DNA of 64,000 bases, taken from CATOSP01 sp965205385 (lineage in GTDB: Bacteria > Chloroflexota > Dehalococcoidia > Lucifugimonadales > UBA3495). The stretch's first letter is position 1. Every line of letters starts with the position of its first letter. A program made the translations under genes and the position numbers. Location: assembly GCA_965205385.1 (NCBI GenBank), contig CBDBGS010000008.1, positions 1,550,001-1,614,000 on the forward strand. The letters are read 5' to 3'. Below are positions 16,510 to 25,868 of this stretch, one piece after another. The notes under the pieces are model-generated. The model saw nothing but the letters and a program-made list of their open reading frames with translations, had not been told where the DNA came from and searched no databases.

Positions 16510-19500
16510 TTAGACGACAGCAAAACTGTGTCTTTGGCCTGGTGATTGCCAAACTCGCCCCAACGGCCCCTGGCACTTCAATAGCCTCTTGTAGGAAACC
16601 AACAGAGGGAAGTTGATCCCAGCCTGCTCCATTCGCTCCTGCGCCACCCGCAGGAAGTGGGTCGCGGCCAGGTCGTCGTCGAATACCAGCAGGACAACGG
16701 GCTGCGAACCATGGTCGTCGGTGGGCCGGTGGGTGGAGTAGTAGCGCAGGTAGGGCGCCAGGCGGGCGGCCATCGTCGTTGGCCTTACCGCCCGGCGCTC
16801 CCACTCCAGGAAGAAGCTCCAGGTGGCGCCGCCCCGCCGCAACACGCCGAAGGCGTCGGGGTGGATCGAGCGCAACCGGTCGCCGTGGCGGAAGTGCCTG
16901 GAAGCCCGGTGGGGCGGGTCCAACTGCACAATCTCCCAGCCCAGGGATCGGGCTTGTTCGGCCAGGGCGGCCATGAATCCATGAACGGCGGCGGTGTGCT
17001 CGATGGTCCTGAGCAACTGGCGGCTGCGCCTGCCGGAGACGTTGCGCCAGTCCAGGGGTTTCCGGAGATCGGTGGCAGCAGCGCTCCACCGTTTCCTAGC
17101 CACGCCTACGGAGGCCCGGTCCCGCCGCGCCAGCAACGCCAGCCCCCGGTCGGTGAGGGCCAGCCTTTGGCCCTGGCAGGAGACCCGCTCAACCAGCCCG
17201 GCGTCGGCCAGTGGCAAGATGACCTGGGACAGCCGTCCCTGGGAAACGCCCATCAACAACCGGAGGTGCTGCGGGGCAATCCAGGGCCAGTCGGAAACCA
17301 GGTCCAGGGCCAGCTTCCCGGCGGGTTTCAGCAGGGCGGGCAGAAGCCATTCCGGCGCGTTCCCCTCGGCGGAGTCGGGCTCTATGTCGCGGGGCGGTGT
17401 CGCCCGCAACGGCGGCGGCTCTGCCGGCAATCCGCCGCTCCCTTGGATGTGGCCCAGGGCCGCTTCCAAGTCCAGTGAGGCATTTACGGAAGGAAGCTGC
17501 CAGACGGGACTGTCGGGGCCGCACCAAGCCACCTTTCGCTCAAGGGCCAGCAGTGCCGGGAAGGACACAGCGGCCAACAGGCGGCGGGCGTGCCTCAACC
17601 TGGTCTCGTCGGGCAACAGCAGTAACACGCCGCCGGGCGGCGGCCCCTCCCTGAGCCGCCAGATGCGCTTGGCGAAGCCCGTGCGGTCGGCGGTGAGTCC
17701 CTGCCTGATCACGCCTATGCTGCGGCCGTCATTCAGCACGATTCCGGCGTCCAGGGGCAGGCCCCGGTACCACCGGAAGGAGGCGACAAGGCCCTGCCGC
17801 TCCGCCAGCAGCCTGCGGTACTCGCTCACCTTCTGCTCCCCTTCGGCATTGGCGGCGGCCAGCTGACCGGCGCTGGTGGTGTAGCCCCTGGAGGCGTTGC
17901 GAACGGCCTCGGCCACGTCGGGGTCACCCGGCTCGGGCTTGCGGACCATCATCGAGTAGGCGGGCAGCCTCTCCGTCCCCACGGTGGCCCGCACATAGCA
18001 CTGGTGCACCGGCAGCGACGTGATGTCGTCCTCGGCTACCCGGTCTTTGCCCAACTCCCACACCAGCCGGCGGGCGTCGTTGCCGGCCACCTGGAACACC
18101 GCCAGGCAGCCCAGGTTGGCCAGGATGGTGTCCTGCATGGTGCGGGAGAGGTCGTCCAGCTTGGCCAGGCTCTGGGTGGCCAGGATGAAACTGGCACCGT
18201 ACTTGCCCAGCTCGCTGAGCATGGACTCGTAATCGACGCCGGGCATGGACTGCATCTCGTCAACGACGACCAGCGCGCCCCGCCGCCGGTGCAGGGGCAG
18301 GCTCTCCTGCTCCCGGATCACCGAGTCCACCAGGTTGAGCAGGGACGCCCCCACCAGGGCGGCCACGTCCCGGCCGGCGATGCCCTGGGCGGTGGACACC
18401 AGCAGGACGCCGCCGTCTAGGATAGTCTCCCGCAGGTCGATGGTGGAGCGGGACTGGCCCAGGATGGCCCGCGCGCGCTTGGAGGATGCGTAGTAGGCCA
18501 GGCGGGTCTGCACCGGGGCGAGGGCCTCGGCCCGGTACTGGCGGTGCCAGCCGCCGAAGTCCCTTTCCCACCACTCCATGATGTAGGGGTCGGAGACTTT
18601 CGCCAGCACCTCGCCCCGGAACTTGCCGTCGGAGAGGAGCTTCAGACCGTCCAGGATGGTGTGCTGGTCGCCGGCGTCGGTGGACGGGTGGGAGTTGGCC
18701 TCGTGCAGGGTCTTGACGGTGTGCTCCAGGATGGACTGCATCCGGGGACCCCACTGCTCCCACAGTCCCTTGGCCACCCTGACCACGGAATCGGCGGTGC
18801 GGTCGCGGTCGGCGAAGATGCGGGTGTCCAGCAGGTTGATGCCCGGCGCGCCCTGTTCGTCGGCCAGGTCGATGAGCCTCACTTTGTCGACGATGGACCC
18901 GGGGACGTGCTCCAGCAGCCCGGCCACCAGGTCGGCGTGGGGATCGACGACGATGATGGCGTCGCCGTCCCGGCCCGCCGCCTTCTCCCTGAGCTTGTGG
19001 GTGACCAGGTGGTGCATCAGGGTGGACTTGCCCATGCGGGTGCGGGCCACGTAGAGGTGGTGGCGGCGCAGCAGGTCCTCGGGGAAGCGAATCTCCCTGG
19101 TCTGCCCGCCGGTGGTGTCGCCCACCAGCGCACCCTCGGCGGTACCCCGGACCGGGGGCAGCAATGACCTGGAGCCTGACCGTTCCACCAACGGAGTCTC
19201 GTCACGCTCGCCGGGCGGGTGCCACAGGGCGGCCGCCTCTCGCACCCCCAGGACGCTGCGCTTGCCGAACAGACCCGGCCCGGCGGGGTGCAGGTTGTCG
19301 GTGGGAACCAGGGGTTGTAGGTCGCCGACCTTGAACCTGGCCCCGGCGGGATGATCGAAATGGCGGTAGGCGGCGGCCACCCCTTCCAGCAGTTCCTCGG
19401 CCCGCTGGAGACGGCCCCGTTCCGGCAGGACGGCCACCACCTGCAACTCGGCGTCGAAGGCGATGCGGGAGACCTTCTCCCGTATCAGGATGGGGTCGTA

Positions 19501-20256
19501 GACCCGGCTGCGGGCCTGCTTCCAGCGCCACCAGCCCCAGCCCGCCACGGTCAGGCCCAGGACGGAGCCCGCGCCCAGGAGCGATGCCTTCAGGAACTCC
19601 CCGTCCTGCACCCACAGGTAGCCCTTCAGGGCGGCCAGCGCCCCCGCGCCCAGCACGGCCATGGTGACGCCGTCCAGTTGCAGGGGCTTGGTGTGGTAGG
19701 TGTAGGAGGGATCGGGCCGCTGCTGGCCCGGGTTATTGAAGGCCTTCTGCTGGTGAGCCTGGGACCAGTCGGGACCCAGGGAGCGCAGCAGCAGGCGGGA
19801 GACCAGCCGCTCGCCGGGCCGCAGGTCGCCGAGCGCCCCCAGGAGGGCGATGAGGGGGTCGGAGCCGGCGTCCAGCAGGTCGTCGTCCCGGAAGGTGCGC
19901 AGGGGCACGAACTCCGGCCCGCCGGAGCGGAGGGTCAGCCCCCAGGCCTGCTCCCCCGGGTCCAGCCGCAACGGGTCGTCCTCGGGCGGTATTTCTCGGA
20001 TGCGGGCCTGGGGGTAGTGGGCGGCCAGCTGTCCCTGGACCACCTGCCGGTCCAGGCAGCGGGCCATCAGGGTGACGCCGTTGGCGTCACCGGCCAACTC
20101 AAGGGAGAAGGGTTCGGGGACGGCGATGGAATGGAGCAGGTTCTCCACCCCCAGCAGGGTCCGCTCGCCGGTGCGCGGCGGCGTCACCGCCAAAAGGGCC
20201 GGGGGACGACGGTTCCGGGCGTCTCCGAAGATGATTCTCTTCACGTTGATATTCAT
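16510..20256 (-). CDS. VirD4/TraG-type coupling ATPase fused to a replication-relaxation (Replic_Relax-like) domain
   Basis: A single 1,248-residue frame. Residues ~1-190 form an N-terminal domain; two membrane helices lie at ~196-243. Next comes a large ATPase with Walker A in ARTRMGKSTLMHHL (~404-414), DPHADLVAGLLEHVPG, Walker B GALVVVDEMQS and an arginine/sensor region YGASFILATQSLAKLDDL. This matches conjugative coupling proteins that pump DNA into the secretion channel. From ~1010 a winged helix follows (LRLLMGVSQGRLSQVILPLA, DAGLVERV, LALTDRGLALL), then EHTAAVHGFMAALAEQA, GWEIVQLDPP, and HPDAFGVL...FFLEWERRA. This matches the Replic_Relax (PF13814) layout with its D...E-x-E centre near 1132-1152. 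No separate relaxase gene was found, so one polypeptide may both process and pump the DNA. Confidence 0.85.
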   Translation of the reverse strand: MNINVKRIIFGDARNRRPPALLAVTPPRTGERTLLGVENLLHSIAVPEPFSLELAGDANGVTLMARCLDRQVVQGQLAAHYPQARIREIPPEDDPLRLDPGEQAWGLTLRSGGPEFVPLRTFRDDDLLDAGSDPLIALLGALGDLRPGERLVSRLLLRSLGPDWSQAHQQKAFNNPGQQRPDPSYTYHTKPLQLDGVTMAVLGAGALAALKGYLWVQDGEFLKASLLGAGSVLGLTVAGWGWWRWKQARSRVYDPILIREKVSRIAFDAELQVVAVLPERGRLQRAEELLEGVAAAYRHFDHPAGARFKVGDLQPLVPTDNLHPAGPGLFGKRSVLGVREAAALWHPPGERDETPLVERSGSRSLLPPVRGTAEGALVGDTTGGQTREIRFPEDLLRRHHLYVARTRMGKSTLMHHLVTHKLREKAAGRDGDAIIVVDPHADLVAGLLEHVPGSIVDKVRLIDLADEQGAPGINLLDTRIFADRDRTADSVVRVAKGLWEQWGPRMQSILEHTVKTLHEANSHPSTDAGDQHTILDGLKLLSDGKFRGEVLAKVSDPYIMEWWERDFGGWHRQYRAEALAPVQTRLAYYASSKRARAILGQSRSTIDLRETILDGGVLLVSTAQGIAGRDVAALVGASLLNLVDSVIREQESLPLHRRRGALVVVDEMQSMPGVDYESMLSELGKYGASFILATQSLAKLDDLSRTMQDTILANLGCLAVFQVAGNDARRLVWELGKDRVAEDDITSLPVHQCYVRATVGTERLPAYSMMVRKPEPGDPDVAEAVRNASRGYTTSAGQLAAANAEGEQKVSEYRRLLAERQGLVASFRWYRGLPLDAGIVLNDGRSIGVIRQGLTADRTGFAKRIWRLREGPPPGGVLLLLPDETRLRHARRLLAAVSFPALLALERKVAWCGPDSPVWQLPSVNASLDLEAALGHIQGSGGLPAEPPPLRATPPRDIEPDSAEGNAPEWLLPALLKPAGKLALDLVSDWPWIAPQHLRLLMGVSQGRLSQVILPLADAGLVERVSCQGQRLALTDRGLALLARRDRASVGVARKRWSAAATDLRKPLDWRNVSGRRSRQLLRTIEHTAAVHGFMAALAEQARSLGWEIVQLDPPHRASRHFRHGDRLRSIHPDAFGVLRRGGATWSFFLEWERRAVRPTTMAARLAPYLRYYSTHRPTDDHGSQPVVLLVFDDDLAATHFLRVAQERMEQAGINFPLLVSYKRLLKCQGPLGRVWQSPGQRHSFAVV

Positions 20257-20291
20257 ACTGGATGCCTCTCTTTACGGGATTTGTTTGCGGA

Positions 20292-22550
20292 CTAATGACG
20301 CGGCCCCGGCCGCCACTCGATGACCTCGGTCTCTTCGGGGGTGGCCTCGATGCGGATTGGAAAACGGTTGCCCCTTGCCAGCAGCAGCCCGTCGCCGCGA
20401 GGACACGAAAGCAGCCACCGTTGCAACTCGACTGGCAGGTCGAAGGCTTCGCCCACGGTGCTGATGGCGGCGGCGTCCTGCTGCAACAGCAGCTTGAAGG
20501 CGGCGTTCTGCAAGAGCGCCCTGCCGGAGTGGCCGGTGATGGCGCGCGACGAGTCCTCGGAGAGCAGGTCCTGTACGTCTTGGGTGATGAACTGCAATCC
20601 CAGCCGGTGCTTGCGGGCGCGCTTGGCCATCGAGACCATGAAGGCGGCGCCCTCGGGGTGCTGCATGATGCTCCACACCTCGTCCACCACTAGCAGCCTC
20701 GGCCGGGGGTCCTAGGCGGCGGCGGCCCATACCGTCTCGGTGCAGACCATCGCGGCGGCGGGCCGAAGCTCCGGCTCCAGCAGGTGCAGGTCGAAGACGG
20801 TTACCAGGGCCTCGTGGGTCAAGAGGTCGTCGCCCTCGTCGGAGAGCAGGTGGCGCAGGCTGCCGGTGGCGAAGGGCCGCAGCAGGTGGGCGATGTCGCT
20901 GCCGCCCTCGGCTTCCAGGTAGGCGTAGAAGTCGCGGAAGCCGGTGCGCTCCCTATGCTCGGCGTAGTAGCCCGCCAGGGCGTGGTCCAGGGACGACCGC
21001 CGCTCCGCGCTCAGCCGCTCCCCCACCATCACCTCGATCAACCGCCGCAGGCTGCCGATGCGCTGCAACAGTTCCTCGCTGTCGCCCCGGTCGATGACGA
21101 AGGGATTCATGCCCTGCCCCGCGATTCCAGGGGACAGCACCCTCCCGCCGGCGGCGCGGGCCATGTCGGCGTACTCGCCCTCCGGGTCGATGACGTAGGC
21201 CCGTACCCCGCGACAGACGCCCCGCAGCAATCCCAGCTTGGTGGCGAAGGATTTTCCCGAACCGGAGCGGGCCAGGACGGCGGTATTCGCGTTGAGGTGC
21301 GTCCCGTCGAAGGGGTCGTAGACCACCGGGGCGCAGGCTCGCAGGTCGATGCCGTAGAGGGTGCCGCTCCTGGTGTCCAGGTCCGGCGGCGAGAAGGGTA
21401 ACAGCCTAGCGAGACTGGACGTGTCCAGGGTCCGCCAGACCGCCACGGCGTTCAGGGCCAGGGGCAGGGTGGACAGCAGGCCCTCCCGCTGCCGGAAGGC
21501 CAGGTTGTCCAGCTTGCCCAGGGTGGCGGCGAAGTGGGCCCGGGCCTTCTGGGTCAGGTCCTTCAACCCGTCGGCGTTGTCGGCGTGCAACGTCACCGAC
21601 AGGGAGGCATGGAACAGCCGCTCCCGGCCCCGCTGCACCTCGTCCCGGAGCCGGCTCACGTCCTCCAGGGCGATCTCCGCCTCCGGCGACAGGCTGCGGC
21701 CCCGGTTCAGGGACAGGGACTGGGCCGACTCGAACCTTACCTTCTGCCACTCCAGGGTGCGGGCCGCCTGCTCCGACGGGATGGCGTCCAGGTGGACCGA
21801 CAGGTCCATGGGCGCTCCGGCGGCCATCAGCCCTTGCAGAAAACCGGGGGCCAATGAGCGGGGCCATTTGCCCAGGTGCAAAGAACGGGTCAGGTGGCCT
21901 CCCACGCGGATGTCCCGGCGGTAGATCTCCACCGCCAACTCGGCGTCTTCGTCGCGCTCGTTGGGCGAGCCGCCCAGGGCCGAGGCCAGCAGCAGGAGGC
22001 GCAGTGGTTTTCCTTTCAGAGGGAACACCCCCAGGCCGGCGCGGGACAGCAGGCCGCGCAGTTCGTCGGCGCGGCTGTGCTCGCAGATTGCGTAGAAGCG
22101 CCGGTCCAGAATGCCTTCGCGGGTTTCCAGTCCGGTGAGCAGCCTACCCAGGGACTCGGCCGCGTCGCGGGTCTGCTGGGGTAGGTCTTCCGGCTGGGCG
22201 GCTTCCAAATTGCTCCTCAGTTCCTCCAGCACCGGCGGGTGCTGGCGCACCAAGAGCTGCACCGGGAAGTCCAGGGCGTTCAGGGAACCGGCGAAGGCCC
22301 CCAGCTTGGGTTCGTCCAGCTCCAACCCCATCACCTCCAGCACCCCCAGCTTCACCCCGTCCAGCCGCACCGGCCCGTCCTCTTCCAGGTGGGAGAGCAT
22401 GAAGAACAGGGACAGGGCAGGCGGCGGCTTGGGTTCCGGAGCCGCCTTGGTAGGTTCGATGTGTTGGCGTTGACCGTTTTCGGAGTTGGTGGACTTTTCG
22501 GTCCTGGCGCGTCCGGCCAGGTTCTTCAGGTTTGGTAATGTCGCTTTCAT
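20292..22550 (-). CDS. VirB4/TraE-type conjugation ATPase interrupted by an in-frame TAG
   Basis: The frame from 22550 (AAGGAG 9 bases before the ATG) encodes the N-terminal VirB4 domain and Walker A (NANTAVLARSGSGKSFATK), then DPEGEYADMARAAGGRVL. It stops at TAG (20712-20714) after TVWAAAA. The very next codons in the same frame continue with DPRPRLLVVDEVWSIMQHPEG (Walker B) and HRLGLQFITQDVQDLL, to a normal end at 20292. The whole would be 752 codons. Without the second part the ATPase lacks Walker B and cannot work. The stop could be a mutation, a base-call error, or a readthrough site. The gene lies 35 bases before the coupling-protein gene in the transfer operon. Confidence 0.85.
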
Positions 22551-22572
22551 TTCTCGTAACTCCTTCCTGGTT

Positions 22573-22911
22573 CTATGGGATGGGCAGGATGGGGCCGAGT
22601 CTGCTGTTCAATGCCAACGCGATACCCTTGGCCAGGAGCACCACCACCAGGCCGACCACCGCCATCAGGACGGCGTTCCTGGCCCGGCCCCGGTTCTCGC
22701 CCTCGGCTCCCTCGGCCATCAGCACGAACCCCGCCCAGACGATGGCGAAGAAGCAGAGGCCGACACCGGCGTAGGCCATGCCGGTCAGCACGACGTCGAA
22801 GGCGGCCAGCATCCTGGCCTTCTCGTCCGGCGCGGCGGCGGCCACCGAGGCCAGTGCCGCGCCGGAGGCGAGCAGGATGTTCGCAATGCGCCCTACCACG
22901 GCCAGCTCCAC
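22573..22911 (-). CDS. VirB2/TrbC-like pilin subunit (second copy)
   Basis: A 112-residue protein with a hydrophobic N-terminal stretch (ANILLASGAALASVAAAAPDE) that looks like a signal sequence. Two further membrane helices follow (VLTGMAYAGVGLCFFAIVWAGFVL, split here by one polar turn; and AVLMAVVGLVVVLLAKGI), separated by the charged loop EGENRGRAR. This is the standard layout of conjugative pilin/VirB2 and TrbC proteins, with the conserved basic loop. Its start overlaps the end of the PrgI-like gene by 19 bases. It would form the surface pilus or channel of the transfer system. Confidence 0.78.
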   Translation of the reverse strand: MELAVVGRIANILLASGAALASVAAAAPDEKARMLAAFDVVLTGMAYAGVGLCFFAIVWAGFVLMAEGAEGENRGRARNAVLMAVVGLVVVLLAKGIALALNSRLGPILPIP

Positions 22912-24479
22912 CAGGAGGAATCGCCTACCGGCGTCTGCTCCGCCCTCGGGGGCGGGGGTGTGGGCGGGGGAACGTGCAGGGCCCGGTAGGGGTCGTCAGC
23001 TCCCACGCCCAGGGCTGCGGCCAGGGGCGCCGTCTCCGGCCTGGTGCGGGTGACCGGGGCGCGCTGGGTCTCAACGGCCCGCACGTGCTCCCGGTGGTAG
23101 ACGTATATCCGCACCGTCCTGGTCGTCGAGCTCTCGCCGCAACGGCAGGTCACCCTGCGGGTGTACACGTCGGTGCGGGCCGGGTGGTGGGTGGTCTGCA
23201 ACATGGGCGGCAGGGGCACGTTCAGCGTCGCCGTAAGGTCCGCCGTGATTTCCACCCCGTGGGTCGCCTTGCGGTTTGCCACGGGTAGCGTGAAGCGGGT
23301 CTGGCCGCCGGCAACAAACGACGCGCTGGCCCGGTGGCTACCGGCCGTCACGTTGACCCTTCCGGCGATGCGGGCCACCGAGGCGTCCAGCAGGGCGGGG
23401 ACCGACTGCCTGAAGTGGCCGCCGTAGACCGGTAGGTCCACCTCCTGCCGGGTTTCCGTGATGCACTCCGAGGCGATGACTCCGGTTATGCTGCCGGGCG
23501 TCCACTCCAGGGAGGTCAGCTCCAGGTCGCACAGCCCCCCGCCGGCCTTGGGCAGCGGGTAGGGAATCTGGTCGCTCTTCAGGGACACCGCCCCCGACCG
23601 GCCCAGGGCGTCCACCCAGGAGAAGGTGAAGGAGGGCGACGGGCCGTCCAGGGTCAGGTTGTAGCTCCTGGCCTGGCCCGCCTTCAGGCTGGTGTTGGCC
23701 CCCATCTTCAGAGTCCTGCCGGACCTGCCGCCGAAGACCCGCACCTTCAGGTCCAGGTCGTGGGCCGCCCGCAGGGTCACGGCGGCGGTGTCGCCGGTGA
23801 CGGCCAGCCGCTCCACGTAGATGCGGCGTCCCGGCACCGGCTCCGGCGGCACGAAGTAGATCTCGTCCAGCCGCCAGCCCGGGTCCTCGTCGGGGTCGTC
23901 GGCCAATGCGGTTGTCGGCAGCAGCACCACCGCCAGCAGTCCCAACGCGGCCGCCGCAAGGAGGGGACGCCACGGTTTTCTGTGCTTGGTCTCCTGGGTC
24001 TTGGAGTTGTCGGGGCTGGCGTTCCGGTTGCGGCGCTTGCCGAACCAGCTGTGGGGCCGGAAGGGGGGACGCCCCTTCTTTCGCGCCGCTTTCACCGCCT
24101 TGCCCAGCCCAACGGCCGCCTTCTTGGCCAGCAGCCGCAGGGGGTCGGGCCTGGCCTCCGGCGGGGCGGGCGGCTCGTTCTTGGTCATTTCCAACGGGGA
24201 CCCGGCGTAGCGCCTGGCCCCCAGGTTGAACTTCAGCAGGTCGGCGGCCACCAGGGGCAGCCCCCGGCCTCCCACCTTCCCCACGGTCAGGGCGATGCCC
24301 ACGATGCCCAGTAGGATGGCGATGCCCAGCCGGACCTCCACCGGGCCGAAGGGGAGGTAGCGGTAGGCTCCGTAGGCCAGGGCGCACACCGCCACCACCG
24401 CCACGATCTGGGGAAAGGTGAACCACAGCAGCACCTTGTCCTCGGCCTGCACGTGGGTTGGGACTTCATGCTCTCTCAT
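22893..24479 (-). CDS. PrgI-like membrane protein with a large extracytoplasmic domain
   Basis: A 528-residue protein. Residues ~1-95 are typical PrgI (VPTHVQAEDKVLLWFTFPQI followed by two membrane helices to LTVGKVGGRGL and LKFNLGARRYAG), the small inner-membrane VirB3-like part of Gram-positive-type conjugation systems. A basic linker follows (LGKAVKAARKKGRPPFRP), a third hydrophobic segment with signal-like features (LLAAAALGLLAVVLLPTTALA, residues ~173-193), then ~330 residues of beta-rich domain outside the membrane (e.g. YVERLAVTGDTAAVTLRA, RKATHGVEITADLTATL). A Cys pair in CRCGES may be structural. The N-terminal PrgI unit fused to an exported domain suggests it both anchors VirB4 and contributes to the outer channel. 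Confidence 0.8.
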   Translation of the reverse strand: MREHEVPTHVQAEDKVLLWFTFPQIVAVVAVCALAYGAYRYLPFGPVEVRLGIAILLGIVGIALTVGKVGGRGLPLVAADLLKFNLGARRYAGSPLEMTKNEPPAPPEARPDPLRLLAKKAAVGLGKAVKAARKKGRPPFRPHSWFGKRRNRNASPDNSKTQETKHRKPWRPLLAAAALGLLAVVLLPTTALADDPDEDPGWRLDEIYFVPPEPVPGRRIYVERLAVTGDTAAVTLRAAHDLDLKVRVFGGRSGRTLKMGANTSLKAGQARSYNLTLDGPSPSFTFSWVDALGRSGAVSLKSDQIPYPLPKAGGGLCDLELTSLEWTPGSITGVIASECITETRQEVDLPVYGGHFRQSVPALLDASVARIAGRVNVTAGSHRASASFVAGGQTRFTLPVANRKATHGVEITADLTATLNVPLPPMLQTTHHPARTDVYTRRVTCRCGESSTTRTVRIYVYHREHVRAVETQRAPVTRTRPETAPLAAALGVGADDPYRALHVPPPTPPPPRAEQTPVGDSSWWSWPW

Positions 24480-24489
24480 TTCGTCCCTC

Positions 24490-24768
24490 CTAACTGTCGC
24501 CGCCGGTGGGGTCGGGCACGGTGGGGTCCACTGGGTTGCCCACCACGGCGTTCATCACCAGCTCCACCACGCCGTAGGCCACCAACGCCAGCACGATTCC
24601 GGCCAGGGCGGTCATCATGGCCGCCTTGCCCCGCTCCATCTGGTTGGGGGCTCCGCTGGCGGTGAGGTACATGTAGGCGCCGTAGATGAAGTAGCCCACG
24701 CCCACGACGCCCACCAAACCCAGCAGGATGCCCACCAGGTTCGATATGGTCTGTGTCAGGTCGTCCAT
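24490..24768 (-). CDS. VirB2/TrbC-like pilin subunit (first copy)
   Basis: The ATG at 24768 follows AGGAGA at 8 bases. The 92-residue product has two membrane helices (NLVGILLGLVGVVGVGYFIY and AAMMTALAGIVLALVAYGVV) around a short polar loop with QMERGKA, then a hydrophilic tail (PVDPTVPDPTGGDS). It is built like the pilin at 22573 but lacks an obvious N-terminal signal peptide, so it may be a membrane channel subunit (TrbC/TrwM-like) rather than a processed pilin. It lies between the VirB6-like gene and the PrgI-like gene. Confidence 0.78.
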   Translation of the reverse strand: MDDLTQTISNLVGILLGLVGVVGVGYFIYGAYMYLTASGAPNQMERGKAAMMTALAGIVLALVAYGVVELVMNAVVGNPVDPTVPDPTGGDS

Positions 24769-24881
24769 AAGTTCGCTCTCCTTTTCGCTTTCTTGATTTG
24801 TCCTGCTATCCGGCCGGGTCGGTCCCGGTCTGCTACTGGCACATCCGGCTGCCTCCTGTGTGGTTGTCGTTGTCGTCTTGG

Positions 24882-25862
24882 CTACGGCCCCTGGCTCCGG
24901 GGAGTGGGGCCGCTCTGGGCCGGAGCGGTGGAGCTCTGGGCCGCCGAGTTCACTGCTCCGGCGGCCGTGGTGGCGGCGGTGTTGGCCACGCTGGTTGCCG
25001 CTGACGCGGCGGCAACTCCCGCCGGTCCTCCGGCGGCTCCACCGGCAATCAGCCCGATGGAGCGGGCGGAGCGCATCACCCCGCCGGGCAGCGACATCCC
25101 GAAGTAGAGGGTGTGCAGCCAGGCGTCGAAGGTCCCGTGATTGCCCAGCATCGAGGGCACCCGTCCCGCCAGGTACATGAAGGCGATGGCCATCAGCAGC
25201 TTCCACACCAGGTCCTCCGACGGCTCGAAAGCCGCGATGGCGGCGAAGTCTTCAAGAAAGGCAAAGGCCAGGGCCACGGCGATGAGCTGCACCGCCTGCT
25301 GGAACACCGTGGTCATGAAGAGCCGGAGCCAGTGCCGGCCCCAACCCGCCGTGTGGGGCAGAATCCACAGCCCCAGGGCGATGGGGGCCAGGCAGAGCAG
25401 GATGTCGATCAGGGCCAGACGGAGAATCATCTGCACCAGCAGGTAGAGGACGAAGAATCCGAATACCAGGTAGAGCAGGGCTATAAAGACCGCCAGACCG
25501 GTGTTGGCGGTCTCCACCGCCGTCAGCAGCGGCTCCAGGGGAGCGCGCAGCAGGTCGCCGGGGGTGACGTCCAGCTCGGCGGCGATGAACTGGGATACGG
25601 CGTGGGCCACGTCGATGACCAAGGCGCACCACCAGAGGGACGATGCGGCGGCGGTGAGTCCCAGCACCAGCCCGGGCGCCATCTCCCGCCAGCCCGACTG
25701 GTGGCGGCCCAGGTGCTCCTGGACGATGAAGCTCAGCCCCATCCAGCCCAGGATCACCGCCAAAGCGCCCGACGTGATGGCCCAGACCACCATCCAGGCC
25801 TGCTGAATGAAGGGATGCAGGTAGGTGAGCTCAGGGGGAGTTCCGGTGAGGATGTCGGTCAT
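24882..25862 (-). CDS. VirB6/TrbL-like conjugation channel protein
   Basis: A 326-residue polytopic protein with six or seven predicted membrane helices (e.g. AWMVVWAITSGALAVILGWM, AVFIALLYLVFGFFVLYLLV, LALIDILLCLAPIALGLWIL) and the conserved central block WGRHWLRLFMTTVFQQAVQLI of TrbL/VirB6 proteins. The C-terminal ~60 residues are Ala/Gly/Ser-rich and probably extracytoplasmic. It would form the inner-membrane channel with the VirB4 ATPase and the coupling protein. It is the second gene of the transfer operon; the next gene upstream ends 7 bases before its start. Confidence 0.87.
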   Translation of the reverse strand: MTDILTGTPPELTYLHPFIQQAWMVVWAITSGALAVILGWMGLSFIVQEHLGRHQSGWREMAPGLVLGLTAAASSLWWCALVIDVAHAVSQFIAAELDVTPGDLLRAPLEPLLTAVETANTGLAVFIALLYLVFGFFVLYLLVQMILRLALIDILLCLAPIALGLWILPHTAGWGRHWLRLFMTTVFQQAVQLIAVALAFAFLEDFAAIAAFEPSEDLVWKLLMAIAFMYLAGRVPSMLGNHGTFDAWLHTLYFGMSLPGGVMRSARSIGLIAGGAAGGPAGVAAASAATSVANTAATTAAGAVNSAAQSSTAPAQSGPTPRSQGP

Positions 25863-25868
25863 TCTTCT

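Noticed and set aside
20712..20714. Programmed amber readthrough in virB4
   Set aside because: Kept only as a possibility: no other TAG-interrupted gene was found in the window, and no suppressor tRNA or stop-codon context element was seen.
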